Below the pieces are notes generated by a model that did not search any database, was not told the DNA's origin, and was given only the letters and a program-made list of their open reading frames with translations. A stretch of DNA of 64,000 bases from Mediterraneibacter glycyrrhizinilyticus (lineage in GTDB: Bacteria; Bacillota; Clostridia; Lachnospirales; Lachnospiraceae). The position numbers and the translations under genes were made by a program. Of this stretch, positions 8,083 through 16,837 are shown one piece after another (the first letter of the stretch is position 1; every line of letters begins with the position of its first letter). Location of the stretch: the NCBI RefSeq assembly GCF_015560805.1, contig NZ_JADMSO010000010.1, positions 40,765-104,764 on the forward strand. Reading direction: 5' to 3'.

Positions 8083-9186
8083 CTACATACAAGAACGAAA
8101 CGGGATATTTTGCGGCGCTTCAAAGCAGTCTTCAAACCCCCGTCTGTGATGATATGCTTTCTTATCCTTATCGGTTGGATATACATATTTTCCTCCAACT
8201 TCCCAGAAAAATGGATGAAACTTATAATTCAGTCGATCTTTTTTCATTTCATACAACATTTTGATCTCGTCAACATCCGCCATAAAGTTGGTCCACACAT
8301 CATAATGTACCGGTATCACAACTTCACACCGCAGTGCTTCCGCCATGCGAAGAATATCTACGGATGTCATTTTGTCCATAATTCCCGGAGGATTCTCACC
8401 ATATGATCCAAGCGCAACATCAATGTCATAATCTTTTCCGTGTTTTGCATAATAAATGGAATAATGAGAATCTCCACTGTGATAAATATTTCCCCCCGGA
8501 GTTTTTATCAAATAATTTACAGCTTTATCGTCCATATCTGTCGGACAAATTCCGGTCAGTTCCTCTCTGTTCTCATCGGTACGGTCTGTTGTCACAAGGC
8601 AGGTCCGATCAAATGAATCCAGAACCACAATCTCGATATCTTTGATCTTGATCGTATCTCCCGGCTTCACAGTTATGCATCGCTCTTCCGGAACCCCCCA
8701 CTTCATCCATGTTTCTACTGATTTTTTCGGACCAATAAATGGAACCGGAATTTTCTTTCCATCTTCATCAACTGTTGTCAATTCAGCTTTGATCACATGA
8801 GATGCATACTCTGCACTCATATGATCCTGATGATAGTGTGTTGCAAGAACCGCATCCACTTTTTGAATTGCAAACGGATCAAGTACAAACGGAACTGCCC
8901 GAAGATTCGGCTGCATCATCCGTGCACCACTCATATTTGCCATTTGATGACCAACTGCCATCTTTCCATTTCCATGAGTACGCTTTCCATTCCCACACCA
9001 AAGATCAATACTGATATTACAATCTTCCGGTGTCTTGACCCAGATTCCGGTACAGCCAAGCCACCACATCGCAACAGTTCCCGGTTTTACATCTTCCATT
9101 TCGATTTCTTCGTTTAGCCACGTTCCCCATTCCGGAAATGTATTCAATATCCAATTTTCTCTTGTGATCTCCTCAATTCTACTCAT
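8083..9186 (-). CDS. ulaG: UlaG-family metallo-beta-lactamase-fold lactonase (L-ascorbate-6-phosphate lactonase-like)
   Basis: A 367-residue protein of full UlaG length. It opens with the family's diagnostic [19 protein letters not shown], and has the metal-binding THYHQDHMS (HxHxDH) motif, further histidine/aspartate ligands in YHSGDSHYS and IPVHYDVW. UlaG of Escherichia coli opens the lactone ring of L-ascorbate-6-phosphate. Here there are no ulaD/E/F or ula PTS genes; instead the gene overlaps the FGGY kinase by 4 bases (ATGA), implying translational coupling and a substrate made by that kinase. The substrate is therefore probably a sugar-lactone phosphate, not necessarily ascorbate. Confidence 0.85.
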   Translation of the reverse strand: MSRIEEITRENWILNTFPEWGTWLNEEIEMEDVKPGTVAMWWLGCTGIWVKTPEDCNISIDLWCGNGKRTHGNGKMAVGHQMANMSGARMMQPNLRAVPFVLDPFAIQKVDAVLATHYHQDHMSAEYASHVIKAELTTVDEDGKKIPVPFIGPKKSVETWMKWGVPEERCITVKPGDTIKIKDIEIVVLDSFDRTCLVTTDRTDENREELTGICPTDMDDKAVNYLIKTPGGNIYHSGDSHYSIYYAKHGKDYDIDVALGSYGENPPGIMDKMTSVDILRMAEALRCEVVIPVHYDVWTNFMADVDEIKMLYEMKKDRLNYKFHPFFWEVGGKYVYPTDKDKKAYHHRRGFEDCFEAPQNIPFRSCM

Positions 9187-10703
9187 AATTCTGCCTCCTT
9201 CTTTTCATATGACTCATAAAATGCTTCATAGTAATTTCTTAATTTATTTGTGTTTTGATATAAAATTTCTGTATCCGGATCTGGTTCATAACAAAGATCC
9301 TCTCCATTCTCAGCGTAACGTTCATATCCCTCCTGATAATTATCCACATTTCCCAACGTTTTTTGTGCAGAAATCCACGCACCTAGCCCGGTTGCTTCCA
9401 TTTCTTTTGGTTTTTTCACCTCTTTTTGAAACATATCCGAAAGAATCTGGCAATAAACCGGATTTCCTGTCATTCCACCCGCAGCCAGAATACTTTTTTG
9501 ATTTCCGCCAACGACACGCTCTACTTCTTTCACACATTCCGAAAGTTCTGCTGCAATTCCCTCTAAGAGTGCACGTACCAAATCTCCCTTATTGTTCTCA
9601 AATCCAATTCCCATAAATCCTGCCCGTACACTTGGATTCCAACGTGGTGTCCCTTTTCCTGAAAATGATGTAGACGCAATTACGCCATTCGCTCCCGGAC
9701 AGGATTCTTCCAACACTTTTGAAAATTCTTTAAAATCTCCCTTTGACTCCGGGAAAAACTGTTCATTCATCCACGCCGCTGCTTTTCCTGCGCTCAATAC
9801 TGCGCCCTCCACAATCCATTTTCCGGGTATTGCTGAAACATTACAATTTACACTCATCTTTTTATCCAAAACCGGAACATCTGATAATCCGATCACATAT
9901 GCCCCCGTTCCTGAATTCACTTCCATATCCCCATGTTCCAGACATCCAAGACCAAGCGCTGCACACTGCTGATCCCCTCCGGCTGAAATTACCGGGATCG
10001 ATGTTCTTTGTTTCAAACACTTGGAAACTTCATCTATCGTATTTCCAACAATCCCACCAACCGGTATCAACGAACACAACTTTTCTTTTTTTACACCAAA
10101 TATTAAAAGAAGTTCCTCTGACCATTCCAACTTTTTAATGTCAAAAAGTGATGTCCTGCTGGCTATGGAATGATCCGTTGCAAATTGGTGGGTAAGCTGA
10201 TAAATCACATATTCCTGAAATCCAATCAACTTATACGCTCTTTGATATACCTCCGGTTTATTTTTTTTGAGCCAGACCATTTTGGGCGCAGAAAACACCG
10301 GCGATAATTTCATTCCCGTAATCTGATAGATTTTTTTCCATTCGTTCTTATATTCTAAGCAAATCTCCGCCGCACGCCGGTCTTGCCATGAAATTGCCTC
10401 CGTCATTGCACTTCCGTACTCATCTACCGGAATAACAGAAGAACGCTGCCCCGTCACCGAAATCACTTCGGCTTCCATTTGATTCTGCCCCAGCCATTCT
10501 CCTGCAGCTTTTAACATTTCCCATATTTTTTTCATAACCTCTTCCGGCTTTTGAATAGCCGTACTTTCATTCAGAACATACAGCGGATAATTTTTCTGAA
10601 ATTTTGTACAAATCACTCCTTTCCGGTCAATAACAAGAAGTCTTGCACTTGATGTTCCGATATCGATCACGAGAGTTGCACACCTTTTTTCGTTTTGCTC
10701 CAT
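9183..10703 (-). CDS. FGGY-family carbohydrate kinase
   Basis: A 506-residue sugar kinase of the xylulokinase/fuculokinase/gluconokinase family. The ATP-site phosphate 1 motif is in [16 protein letters not shown] (about residues 11-26), the substrate loop in [11 protein letters not shown], and the C-terminal FGGY signature region in [16 protein letters not shown] and [16 protein letters not shown]. It phosphorylates a sugar or sugar acid released or imported by its neighbours. Specificity cannot be read safely; the context with GH29 fucosidase makes L-fuculose or a fucose-derived product possible, while the coupled UlaG-like lactonase argues for a lactone or acid. It overlaps the lactonase gene by 4 bases and follows the permease by 7. 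Confidence 0.85.
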   Translation of the reverse strand: MEQNEKRCATLVIDIGTSSARLLVIDRKGVICTKFQKNYPLYVLNESTAIQKPEEVMKKIWEMLKAAGEWLGQNQMEAEVISVTGQRSSVIPVDEYGSAMTEAISWQDRRAAEICLEYKNEWKKIYQITGMKLSPVFSAPKMVWLKKNKPEVYQRAYKLIGFQEYVIYQLTHQFATDHSIASRTSLFDIKKLEWSEELLLIFGVKKEKLCSLIPVGGIVGNTIDEVSKCLKQRTSIPVISAGGDQQCAALGLGCLEHGDMEVNSGTGAYVIGLSDVPVLDKKMSVNCNVSAIPGKWIVEGAVLSAGKAAAWMNEQFFPESKGDFKEFSKVLEESCPGANGVIASTSFSGKGTPRWNPSVRAGFMGIGFENNKGDLVRALLEGIAAELSECVKEVERVVGGNQKSILAAGGMTGNPVYCQILSDMFQKEVKKPKEMEATGLGAWISAQKTLGNVDNYQEGYERYAENGEDLCYEPDPDTEILYQNTNKLRNYYEAFYESYEKKEAEL

Positions 10704-10710
10704 ATCTCTC

Positions 10711-11538
10711 TCATCCTTTCACAGAACCGGAAAGCATCCCCGCCTGTACTTTTTCATGGAACATCAAATAGATAATCGTCAAAGGAAGTACCGCCAAAAC
10801 GATCGATGCAAAAATCGGTCCCATTCGTACGGAAAAATCACCTTTAAAATACATCAGACTTCTGGATACCGGGTACTTATCCGGCGTTGACAACAGAATA
10901 ACCGAAAAGATCAATTCACTGTATGCATATACAAAAGAAATGATAGATACTGTTGCAATGATCGGTTTGGAAATCGGTAAAATGATCTTAAAAAGAATCT
11001 GCGTCATACTGCATCCATCGATCACGGCAGCTTCATCCAATTCACGGCTGATTCCTCTGATATATCCCGTCATCAAAAAAATAGCCTGTGGAAGTTGAAA
11101 TGTCGTATATACAAGAACAAGCATCCAATATTTATCATATCCACCTAAATTTGCCGCAATCCTTGAAATTGGGATTACCGTCGTATGGATCGGAATCATA
11201 ACGCCCAGCATAAACAACATAAAACATGGTGTCAAAAATTTATACTTCATCCTTGCAAAAATATAGGAAGCCAACATTCCCACAATAACAACTAAAAGCG
11301 TTGTAGAAATAGCAAGCAACAATGAATTTCCTATTGCCCGCAGCATATTTGCCGATAAGAGAGCATCTTTGTAATTCGCAAACTCCCACTTTTCCGGAAA
11401 TGCAAACATATTCCCATAAATTCCATTGTTGTCTTTAAATGAACAAAGCACGGTTACAAGCAGAGGATAAAGCGTTACGATCGCCCAAAACCATGCAAAT
11501 ATACGAAATATAACATCTGATATTTTTAATTTTTTCAT
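10711..11538 (-). CDS. Sugar ABC transporter permease (MalG-type, CUT1)
   Basis: A 275-residue inner-membrane permease with six predicted segments. The EAA loop that docks the ATPase is visible as ELDEAAVIDGCSMTQILFKIILPIS near residues 180-205 (motif EAA-x3-G-x9-I-x-LP). It pairs with the MalF-type permease encoded 13 bases upstream and with the lipoprotein at 13919-15238. The operon has no ATPase gene, as is usual for CUT1 importers of Firmicutes that share an MsmK-type ATPase. A ribosome site AGGAGG precedes the ATG. Confidence 0.9.
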   Translation of the reverse strand: MKKLKISDVIFRIFAWFWAIVTLYPLLVTVLCSFKDNNGIYGNMFAFPEKWEFANYKDALLSANMLRAIGNSLLLAISTTLLVVIVGMLASYIFARMKYKFLTPCFMLFMLGVMIPIHTTVIPISRIAANLGGYDKYWMLVLVYTTFQLPQAIFLMTGYIRGISRELDEAAVIDGCSMTQILFKIILPISKPIIATVSIISFVYAYSELIFSVILLSTPDKYPVSRSLMYFKGDFSVRMGPIFASIVLAVLPLTIIYLMFHEKVQAGMLSGSVKG

Positions 11539-11551
11539 GGTATTTTCCTCC

Positions 11552-12430
11552 TTAATCTTCTGATTTCATCGCTTTATTCAAACCAATACTCAAAACCATT
11601 CCGAGCACCAGGATCACAACCCCGATCGCATTTCCCCGTCCGAAATTCTTAGAACTAAACGCTTCCGTATACAATAATGTAGCAGGAACTTCCGATGTGT
11701 GATTCGGTCCGCCGCCTGTCATTGCAAACATCAGATCAAACGTCTTCAAACATCCGCAGATACAAAGAACAGAAAATACTTTAAATGATTCTTTCATCAA
11801 CGGAAGCGTAATATAGATTAATGTTTTAAACTTGCTTGCTCCGTCGATTTTTGCTGATTCATACACATCCTGCGGAATCGAAACAAGACCCGCCGCAAAA
11901 ATCAGCATATTAAATCCGGCAAAAATCCATTCATTGACAAGAACAACCGAAACAACATTTAATGTTGGCGTTCCCAGCCAATTCATTGCCCATTCACTAA
12001 GTCCAACCTTTTCCAAAAGAGAATTGACCAATCCCCAATCCGGCTGAAGCATATAAACCCATATCAAGCCAACTGCTGTTACCGGAAGCATGACCGGAAG
12101 ATAATAAGATACTTTAAAAAATTTCACTCCACGGATACTTGATGTAATAATTTTTGCCAGCAAAAACGCAAGCGGCATCAAAATTAAAAATCCTCCAATC
12201 ATAAAGAACAAGGCGTTTCGCATCGACAGCCAGAAATTTGGCGACTGAAATACTGCCTTATAGTTTTCCAATCCGATAAAAATCGGTTTGGCACTTGCGA
12301 TTCCCGTCCACTTATAAAAGGAAAGTTTTACCGCCTCAAAAACGGGATAAAGCAAAAATACAAATAACAAGCTGAGGGCCGGCAAGATAAATGCAATCGA
12401 CCAGACAAGATTCTTCCTCTTCTTTACCAT
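11552..12430 (-). CDS. Sugar ABC transporter permease (MalF-type, CUT1)
   Basis: A 292-residue membrane protein with six hydrophobic segments, starting with a basic N-terminus and a long first helix (SIAFILPALSLLFVFLLYPV). Its cytoplasmic coupling loop reads VYESAKIDGASKFKTLIYITLPLM, the EAA-type motif with G and LP conserved. It forms the heterodimeric channel with the product of the next gene. It lies 14 bases after the fucosidase gene, whose product would act on the imported oligosaccharide. Confidence 0.9.
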   Translation of the reverse strand: MVKKRKNLVWSIAFILPALSLLFVFLLYPVFEAVKLSFYKWTGIASAKPIFIGLENYKAVFQSPNFWLSMRNALFFMIGGFLILMPLAFLLAKIITSSIRGVKFFKVSYYLPVMLPVTAVGLIWVYMLQPDWGLVNSLLEKVGLSEWAMNWLGTPTLNVVSVVLVNEWIFAGFNMLIFAAGLVSIPQDVYESAKIDGASKFKTLIYITLPLMKESFKVFSVLCICGCLKTFDLMFAMTGGGPNHTSEVPATLLYTEAFSSKNFGRGNAIGVVILVLGMVLSIGLNKAMKSED

Positions 12431-12444
12431 GATCTTCTCTCCTT

Positions 12445-13752
12445 TCAGTATTCTTCTTTTAACTCAATTTCCAGCACCGTATCAATTTCATTTTCCAAAA
12501 GAAATGTTCCCTGAATCGGTTCTTGAAAATTAATGAATGTATACTCTGGAAATAGCTCCGTCACCCACGGTCTGACGATCAATACCTCAGATCCATCTGA
12601 TACTCTTCTGATTTTTTTTATTTTTTCTGTCGGTATATTCAAGGCGATCGGTCCTATTTCCTGTTGAAGTAAATGCGCATATACATAATTTCCATTTCTT
12701 GTATAATATCCCCAATCCGGTTTTCCAAGCCCTGCTTTTCCGCAATTCCAGATAGATTTTCCATAATCTTCAAACCATTCCGCCATATCACTCAACACTT
12801 TCATTGCCGGTTTCGGAAATTTTCCACGCGCATTCGGTCCGATATTAACAAGAAGATTGCCTCCTTTACTGACACATTCCACTAATTTACGGATCAGACA
12901 TTTCGCATCTTTATAATTATACGGATTCGGAGTATAGCACCAACTATTATTCATCGTGCAGCAAGCTTCCCACGGAAGATCATTCCCCATATCATCCAGA
13001 ATCCCCTCCGGTGGAATAATCTGTTCCGGCGCCACAAAATCACCGGCATATACCGTAGGATTTGCAGTGCTGATACTGCCTTTTGCCGAAGCATTACATT
13101 CCAATCGGTTGTTTATGACTATATCCGGCTGAAGACTTCGGATCATAGAAACCAGTTCTGTTGCTTTCCATTTTTCTCCCCGCATTTCTCCATAGGAATT
13201 ATCAAACCATAAGATATCTATTTTCCCGTAATTCGTGCACAGTTCACGGATCTGATTATGCATATATTCCAGATACCGGTTAAAATCATATTGATAATCT
13301 TTATACGCTTCATTATCCCTCATTGGATGATACAGATCTCCATAATGATGATAATCCGGATGATGCCAGTCAAACAACGAGTAATAAAATCCCACACCAA
13401 GTCCCTCTGCCCGAAAGGCTTCCGCGAACTCTCTTGCAAGATCGCGCCCGCATTTTGTATTTGTTGATTTATAATCCGTGTATGCTGAATCAAAAAGACA
13501 AAATCCTTCATGGTGTTTGACTGTCAAAACCGCATACCGCATCCCTGCTTCTCTAGCCATCTTCGCCCATTCTCTCGGATTAAAGTCAACCGGATTAAAT
13601 TCCTCAAAATATTGTTCGTATTCTTCTATCGATAAACGTTCATAGGAGCGCTTCCACTCCGTCACACCATTGATGCAATATAGCCCCCAATGAATAAACA
13701 AACCAAATCTGGCGTCCATCATCCATTTTACATGTTGAAATCTCTTATCCAT
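12445..13752 (-). CDS. Cytoplasmic alpha-L-fucosidase, GH29
   Basis: A 435-residue glycoside hydrolase family 29 enzyme without a signal peptide, so it acts on imported material. Family hallmarks: WMMDARFGLFIHWGLYC near the N-terminus, VLTVKHHEGFCLFDS, and the nucleophile in DILWFD (D184). GH29 enzymes release L-fucose from fucosylated glycans with retention. The start MDKRFQHV is chosen because AAGGAGAGGA lies 5 bases ahead; open frame continues upstream without a ribosome site. A short C-terminal beta domain is present. The gene is between the binding protein and the permeases, suggesting import of small fucosylated oligosaccharides such as mucin or milk-glycan fragments. Confidence 0.92.
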   Translation of the reverse strand: MDKRFQHVKWMMDARFGLFIHWGLYCINGVTEWKRSYERLSIEEYEQYFEEFNPVDFNPREWAKMAREAGMRYAVLTVKHHEGFCLFDSAYTDYKSTNTKCGRDLAREFAEAFRAEGLGVGFYYSLFDWHHPDYHHYGDLYHPMRDNEAYKDYQYDFNRYLEYMHNQIRELCTNYGKIDILWFDNSYGEMRGEKWKATELVSMIRSLQPDIVINNRLECNASAKGSISTANPTVYAGDFVAPEQIIPPEGILDDMGNDLPWEACCTMNNSWCYTPNPYNYKDAKCLIRKLVECVSKGGNLLVNIGPNARGKFPKPAMKVLSDMAEWFEDYGKSIWNCGKAGLGKPDWGYYTRNGNYVYAHLLQQEIGPIALNIPTEKIKKIRRVSDGSEVLIVRPWVTELFPEYTFINFQEPIQGTFLLENEIDTVLEIELKEEY

Positions 13753-13802
13753 TCTTCCTCTCCTTACAATTTTCCTTACGATCGGAGCAAAATGGCATTC
13801 CG

Positions 13803-13824
13803 CCCCTTGTACACCGACACTATC
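13803..13824. repeat. Fragment of the dispersed palindromic repeat
   Basis: Matches 20 of 22 bases of the right arm of the element at 5696-5843 (CCCCTTGTAC, one change, CCGAC, one change, CTATC). A weak partial left arm (CGGAGCAAAATGG) lies just before it, so this may be a decayed or shorter copy. Confidence 0.5.
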
Positions 13825-13837
13825 CTCTTTTTTGTAA

Positions 13838-13895
13838 AAAACAGGAGCTGCTGCGAAACCTGTCTGGTATTGTTGCAACAGCTCCCCTCTCTGCT
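13838..13895 (-). terminator. Hairpin between the binding-protein and fucosidase genes
   Basis: GGAGCTGCTGC pairs with GTTGCAACAGCTCC (minus-strand order reversed) around a loop of about 20 bases. On the minus strand it follows the binding-protein stop by roughly 25 bases and precedes the fucosidase. Such a hairpin could lower expression of the downstream genes relative to the binding protein, a common arrangement in sugar ABC operons. Confidence 0.5.
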
Positions 13896-13918
13896 AATTT
13901 TATATACTCTTGCGTGCT

Positions 13919-15238
13919 TTACTTTACTTCTTCTTGTGAAACGATTTCTTCTCCGCAACTCTCCGGTGTTCCATCAAGGAATAATCCCTGCAGCGCGGTT
14001 CTTACTGTATTTAACATATGTGTTTCCGGATCGATTTCCTGCATATCACCGTGAAATTCTTCTGCTTCATCTACAATCCCTTTGATTTTTACGGTCATAT
14101 CGTCAATCTCTGTTTCCGGATCTGACTCAAATTTCACCGGATAAATACCGCCATTGCTTGCCTTTTCCAATCCGGCATAATAGTCTTTCGATGTCAGATA
14201 TTTTACAACTTCAACTGCGGCGTCATTCACTGCTTCATCTCCGCTGTCCGTGATGGAAAATCCCTGTCCGGATCCGCCCTGTACACAAGCTTTATATTCT
14301 TCTTTCTCTGCAAAATACGGAAATGCAGTTACATCTACTTTTCCATCTACCTCTGTTCCGGTAATCTCACCTACAAACCATGCTCCATCATAGCGAAAAG
14401 CACTTTCACCGGAAAGAAACGCTGCTTTCTCACCATTATTGTCTACACTAAGTGGATTACTTCCAAAATACCCCTTCTCGTTCCATTCCTGAATCTTTGC
14501 ATACATCTCCAACATTTCTTCTGAATCATAATTTATTTCTCTGCTTGCCAGCTTATCAGCAATGTCTCCGCCGTATGCTTTATAACAAAGATTATTCAAT
14601 AAATGTCCCGCCCGGAAATTACTGCTTTCTCCTAACTGGAATGGTGTAATTCCTGCTGCAACTAATTTATCACAGGCAGCTTCCAGTTCCTCGATTGTTT
14701 TAGGCTCTTCAATTCCATTTGCACTCAGAATATCCGTATTGTAATATAACAAAATCTGATACAACATTACCGGAACGCCATAAGTTGCCTCTCCATCCTG
14801 CCAGTTATCAAACAATGGAAGAAATGAATCACGCCACTCCGGATCTTCCTCAAAATATGGTTCCAAATCTAACAGGACACCACCGTCTATGTAGTCCTTA
14901 ATGCTTGTTCCACCATAGTTGATAAAAACATTAGGCTGTGTTCCTGCACCAAACTGAGAACTCAACTTATCAAAGTATTGCTGTTCGTCCGTTACATTGT
15001 CCGCTACAATTGTAATTCCATTATCAAGTTCATTAAATTCTTCTATCTTCTGATTAAAATACTTAGACAATGTTTCCTCTCCACCCCAACGTGACGTTAA
15101 GCGAATCTCAATATTTTCGCCTTTTGATCCATCACCTTTTTCCGATCCATTGCCAGAACTACCTCCACAAGCTGTGAGTGAAAATATCATTGCAGCTCCC
15201 AGCGTACAGGCAATCCCTTTTTTCAATGCTTTTTTCAT
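13919..15238 (-). CDS. Sugar ABC transporter substrate-binding lipoprotein
   Basis: A 439-residue extracellular solute-binding protein (family 1). The N-terminus MKKALKKGIACTLGAAMIF leads to the lipobox LTAC, so the mature protein is anchored by a lipidated Cys and followed by a Gly/Ser-rich tether. The body shows the usual two-lobed binding-protein pattern with TYGVPVMLYQILLYYNTDIL near residue 140. The ATG used here has AAGGAGG 7 bases ahead. First gene of the operon, expressed from the promoter at 15304-15332. Ligand is inferred to be a fucosylated oligosaccharide from the adjacent GH29 gene. Confidence 0.9.
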   Translation of the reverse strand: MKKALKKGIACTLGAAMIFSLTACGGSSGNGSEKGDGSKGENIEIRLTSRWGGEETLSKYFNQKIEEFNELDNGITIVADNVTDEQQYFDKLSSQFGAGTQPNVFINYGGTSIKDYIDGGVLLDLEPYFEEDPEWRDSFLPLFDNWQDGEATYGVPVMLYQILLYYNTDILSANGIEEPKTIEELEAACDKLVAAGITPFQLGESSNFRAGHLLNNLCYKAYGGDIADKLASREINYDSEEMLEMYAKIQEWNEKGYFGSNPLSVDNNGEKAAFLSGESAFRYDGAWFVGEITGTEVDGKVDVTAFPYFAEKEEYKACVQGGSGQGFSITDSGDEAVNDAAVEVVKYLTSKDYYAGLEKASNGGIYPVKFESDPETEIDDMTVKIKGIVDEAEEFHGDMQEIDPETHMLNTVRTALQGLFLDGTPESCGEEIVSQEEVK

Positions 15239-15303
15239 TGTTTCCTCCTTTTCTCTGTTCAAAACAGTCTTTACGAATCTATAATTGTTCTTTTGTTGTT
15301 TTA

Positions 15304-15332
15304 ATTGTATCTTTTTACTAATGTTTCGTCAA
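15304..15332 (-). promoter_or_regulatory. Promoter of the fucosidase/ABC operon
   Basis: On the minus strand TTGACG (15332-15327), 17-base spacer, TACAAT (15309-15304). Downstream in the leader the short sequence AGAACAAT and related AACAA repeats occur, and a perfect 8-bp inverted repeat GTTCTTAA/TTAAGAAC lies upstream at 15399-15422; either could be the site of the divergent DeoR regulator. Confidence 0.65.
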
Positions 15333-15398
15333 TTGTCATCAGTTACGAATTATTATTTCCAGAGATATTCTAATTTTATTGTTTTTTCACAATTTATT

Positions 15399-15422
15399 GT
15401 TCTTAACCCATTTTTTAAGAAC
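15399..15422. promoter_or_regulatory. Candidate operator in the divergent DeoR/operon gap
   Basis: GTTCTTAA (15399-15406) and TTAAGAAC (15415-15422) form a perfect inverted repeat with an 8-base centre. It lies in the 347-base AT-rich gap between the two divergent transcription units; no gene is present in that gap. Confidence 0.4.
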
Positions 15423-15585
15423 TTTTTATTTACTTTTATTATTTTTGCACAAAAAACAGTTGGAAAATTTATGCATTTTTTTGTTTTCCTTTTATATATT
15501 TCCATGTATACTTATAGCTGAAGACATCTTTGCAAACATTCATAAAACTCTACAAAAGTACATTTATTTGAACAGGAGAGGACTC

Positions 15586-16374
15586 ATGAAACAAAGCAAA
15601 AAGCAAATTGAAGAAAGACGGCGCAATCTGATCACTTTATTGCAGGAACATTCCAGTTGTCGTGTTTCTTTTCTCTCAGATATACTGCAAGTATCTGAAC
15701 TGACTATACGCCGTGACCTTGAAGAATTAGAAAAAGAACATGTAATCGAACGTTTCCACGGCGGAGCTCGTCTGATCCAAATTGGAAACGAACAACCTGC
15801 CGATGCAAAAAAACTGGATTACTCCGTTGAAAAAGATTTGATCGGCAAAGCTGCTGCCGACCTTGTTCCCAACAACTCTACCATTTTCCTTGGTTCAGGT
15901 ACCACTACATTGAGCATTATCAAACATTTAGGAAACAAACGTGTTACGATTGTTACCAATAACGCGCTCGCTCCAACCTGCACTGAAAATGAACATATCA
16001 CGTTAATTTTATGTGGTGGAGAATGTCGGTTAAAAGCAAAATCGCTCATCGGTCCTTATACGGAACATGTCATCAATTCCATTTTTGTAGACATGGCATT
16101 TCTGGGTGCCAATGGAATTGACGCTGTAAACGGAGTCACCACAAATATTTATCAGGAAGCGAAAATATATGAAAATATCGCCCGCAATTGTACCGGAAAA
16201 ATTGTTCTTGTTGCCACCGGAAACAAGCTTGGCAAAACATACACATTCAAAAGTCTGGATTTAAATGCAATCGATCTGTTGATTACAGATTCAACTGCCG
16301 ACCGAAATCCTCTTTCAGATTTGAAAGCGGAGGGAATGCAGGTATGTTTTGCAGATTCACTTTCTTCTCTTTAA
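15586..16374 (+). CDS. DeoR/GlpR-family transcriptional regulator
   Basis: A 262-residue regulator of standard length. The N-terminal winged helix reads VSFLSDILQVSELTIRRDLE followed by HGGARL, the DeoR signature; the C-terminal DeoRC sugar-phosphate sensor domain has SGTTTLSIIKHL, IVTNN and LGANGID. These proteins usually repress sugar operons and respond to a phosphorylated intermediate. Divergent orientation next to the fucosidase/ABC operon makes that operon the probable target, the inducer perhaps being the product of the FGGY kinase. The start is placed at the ATG behind ACAGGAGAGG; the frame is open further upstream in AT-rich intergenic DNA. Confidence 0.88.
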   Translation: MKQSKKQIEERRRNLITLLQEHSSCRVSFLSDILQVSELTIRRDLEELEKEHVIERFHGGARLIQIGNEQPADAKKLDYSVEKDLIGKAAADLVPNNSTIFLGSGTTTLSIIKHLGNKRVTIVTNNALAPTCTENEHITLILCGGECRLKAKSLIGPYTEHVINSIFVDMAFLGANGIDAVNGVTTNIYQEAKIYENIARNCTGKIVLVATGNKLGKTYTFKSLDLNAIDLLITDSTADRNPLSDLKAEGMQVCFADSLSSL

Positions 16375-16380
16375 AAAAAT

Positions 16381-16428
16381 AACGTTCTGCCGGATCATCA
16401 CTTTTCCTGCAGAACGTTGTTTTTTTTA
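16381..16428. terminator. Bidirectional terminator
   Basis: AACGTTCTGC (from 16381) and GCAGAACGTT (ending near 16420) are perfect arms, with an A-run before and a T-run after. It serves the DeoR gene and, on the other strand, overlaps the last codons of the GIY-YIG gene. Confidence 0.8.
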
Positions 16429-16679
16429 TTTTCCCCTCTCCACTTTTCAATCAATTCCGTCTTCTTTTTCCGATTCAGCTGTTTGATCGCATACTCCCTT
16501 TTCATCGCCTCTTCTTTTGTCGCGAACATCTCATAATACATAAGCGTCACCGGTCTTCGCGTTTTTGTGTACTTTGCGCCCTTTCCGGTGTTATGAGCGT
16601 CAAGCCGCTTCTCAAGATCGTTGGTCCAGCCTGTATAATAAGTTCCGTCACTGCACTGTAAAATATATGTATAATTCAT
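16398..16679 (-). CDS. GIY-YIG domain protein (UPF0213/YhbQ-like)
   Basis: A 93-residue single-domain GIY-YIG protein. The motif appears as YTYILQCSDGTYYTGWTNDL (Y-x-Y near residue 3-5, G-x-Y-x-G-x-T), followed by the conserved R in RLDAHN and the catalytic Glu region in REYAIKQLNR. UPF0213 members are small putative endonucleases linked to DNA repair or structure-specific cleavage; function is poorly defined. Its last residues are encoded within the downstream terminator hairpin. Confidence 0.88.
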   Translation of the reverse strand: MNYTYILQCSDGTYYTGWTNDLEKRLDAHNTGKGAKYTKTRRPVTLMYYEMFATKEEAMKREYAIKQLNRKKKTELIEKWRGENKKNNVLQEK

Positions 16680-16723
16680 TTCTCATTATCCTCTGTCATC
16701 TTTCCGTTTCTTTTGGCATCACC

Positions 16724-16783
16724 GGTCAGAAATATGAAAATCCACGCGTTTTCTCTTTTCTTCGGAATTTCACATTTCTGACC
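16724..16783. repeat. Long imperfect inverted repeat
   Basis: GGTCAGAAATATGAAAATCC (16724-16743) and GGAATTTCACATTTCTGACC (16764-16783) pair over 18 of 20 positions around a 20-base loop. There is no T-run on either side, so a simple terminator is unlikely. It lies between the GIY-YIG gene and the spoIIQ-like gene. Confidence 0.55.
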
Positions 16784-16837
16784 TTGTGCCGGGTTCATCT
16801 GCTCTGATCCGTATGATCTTACACACGTTACAGCATT

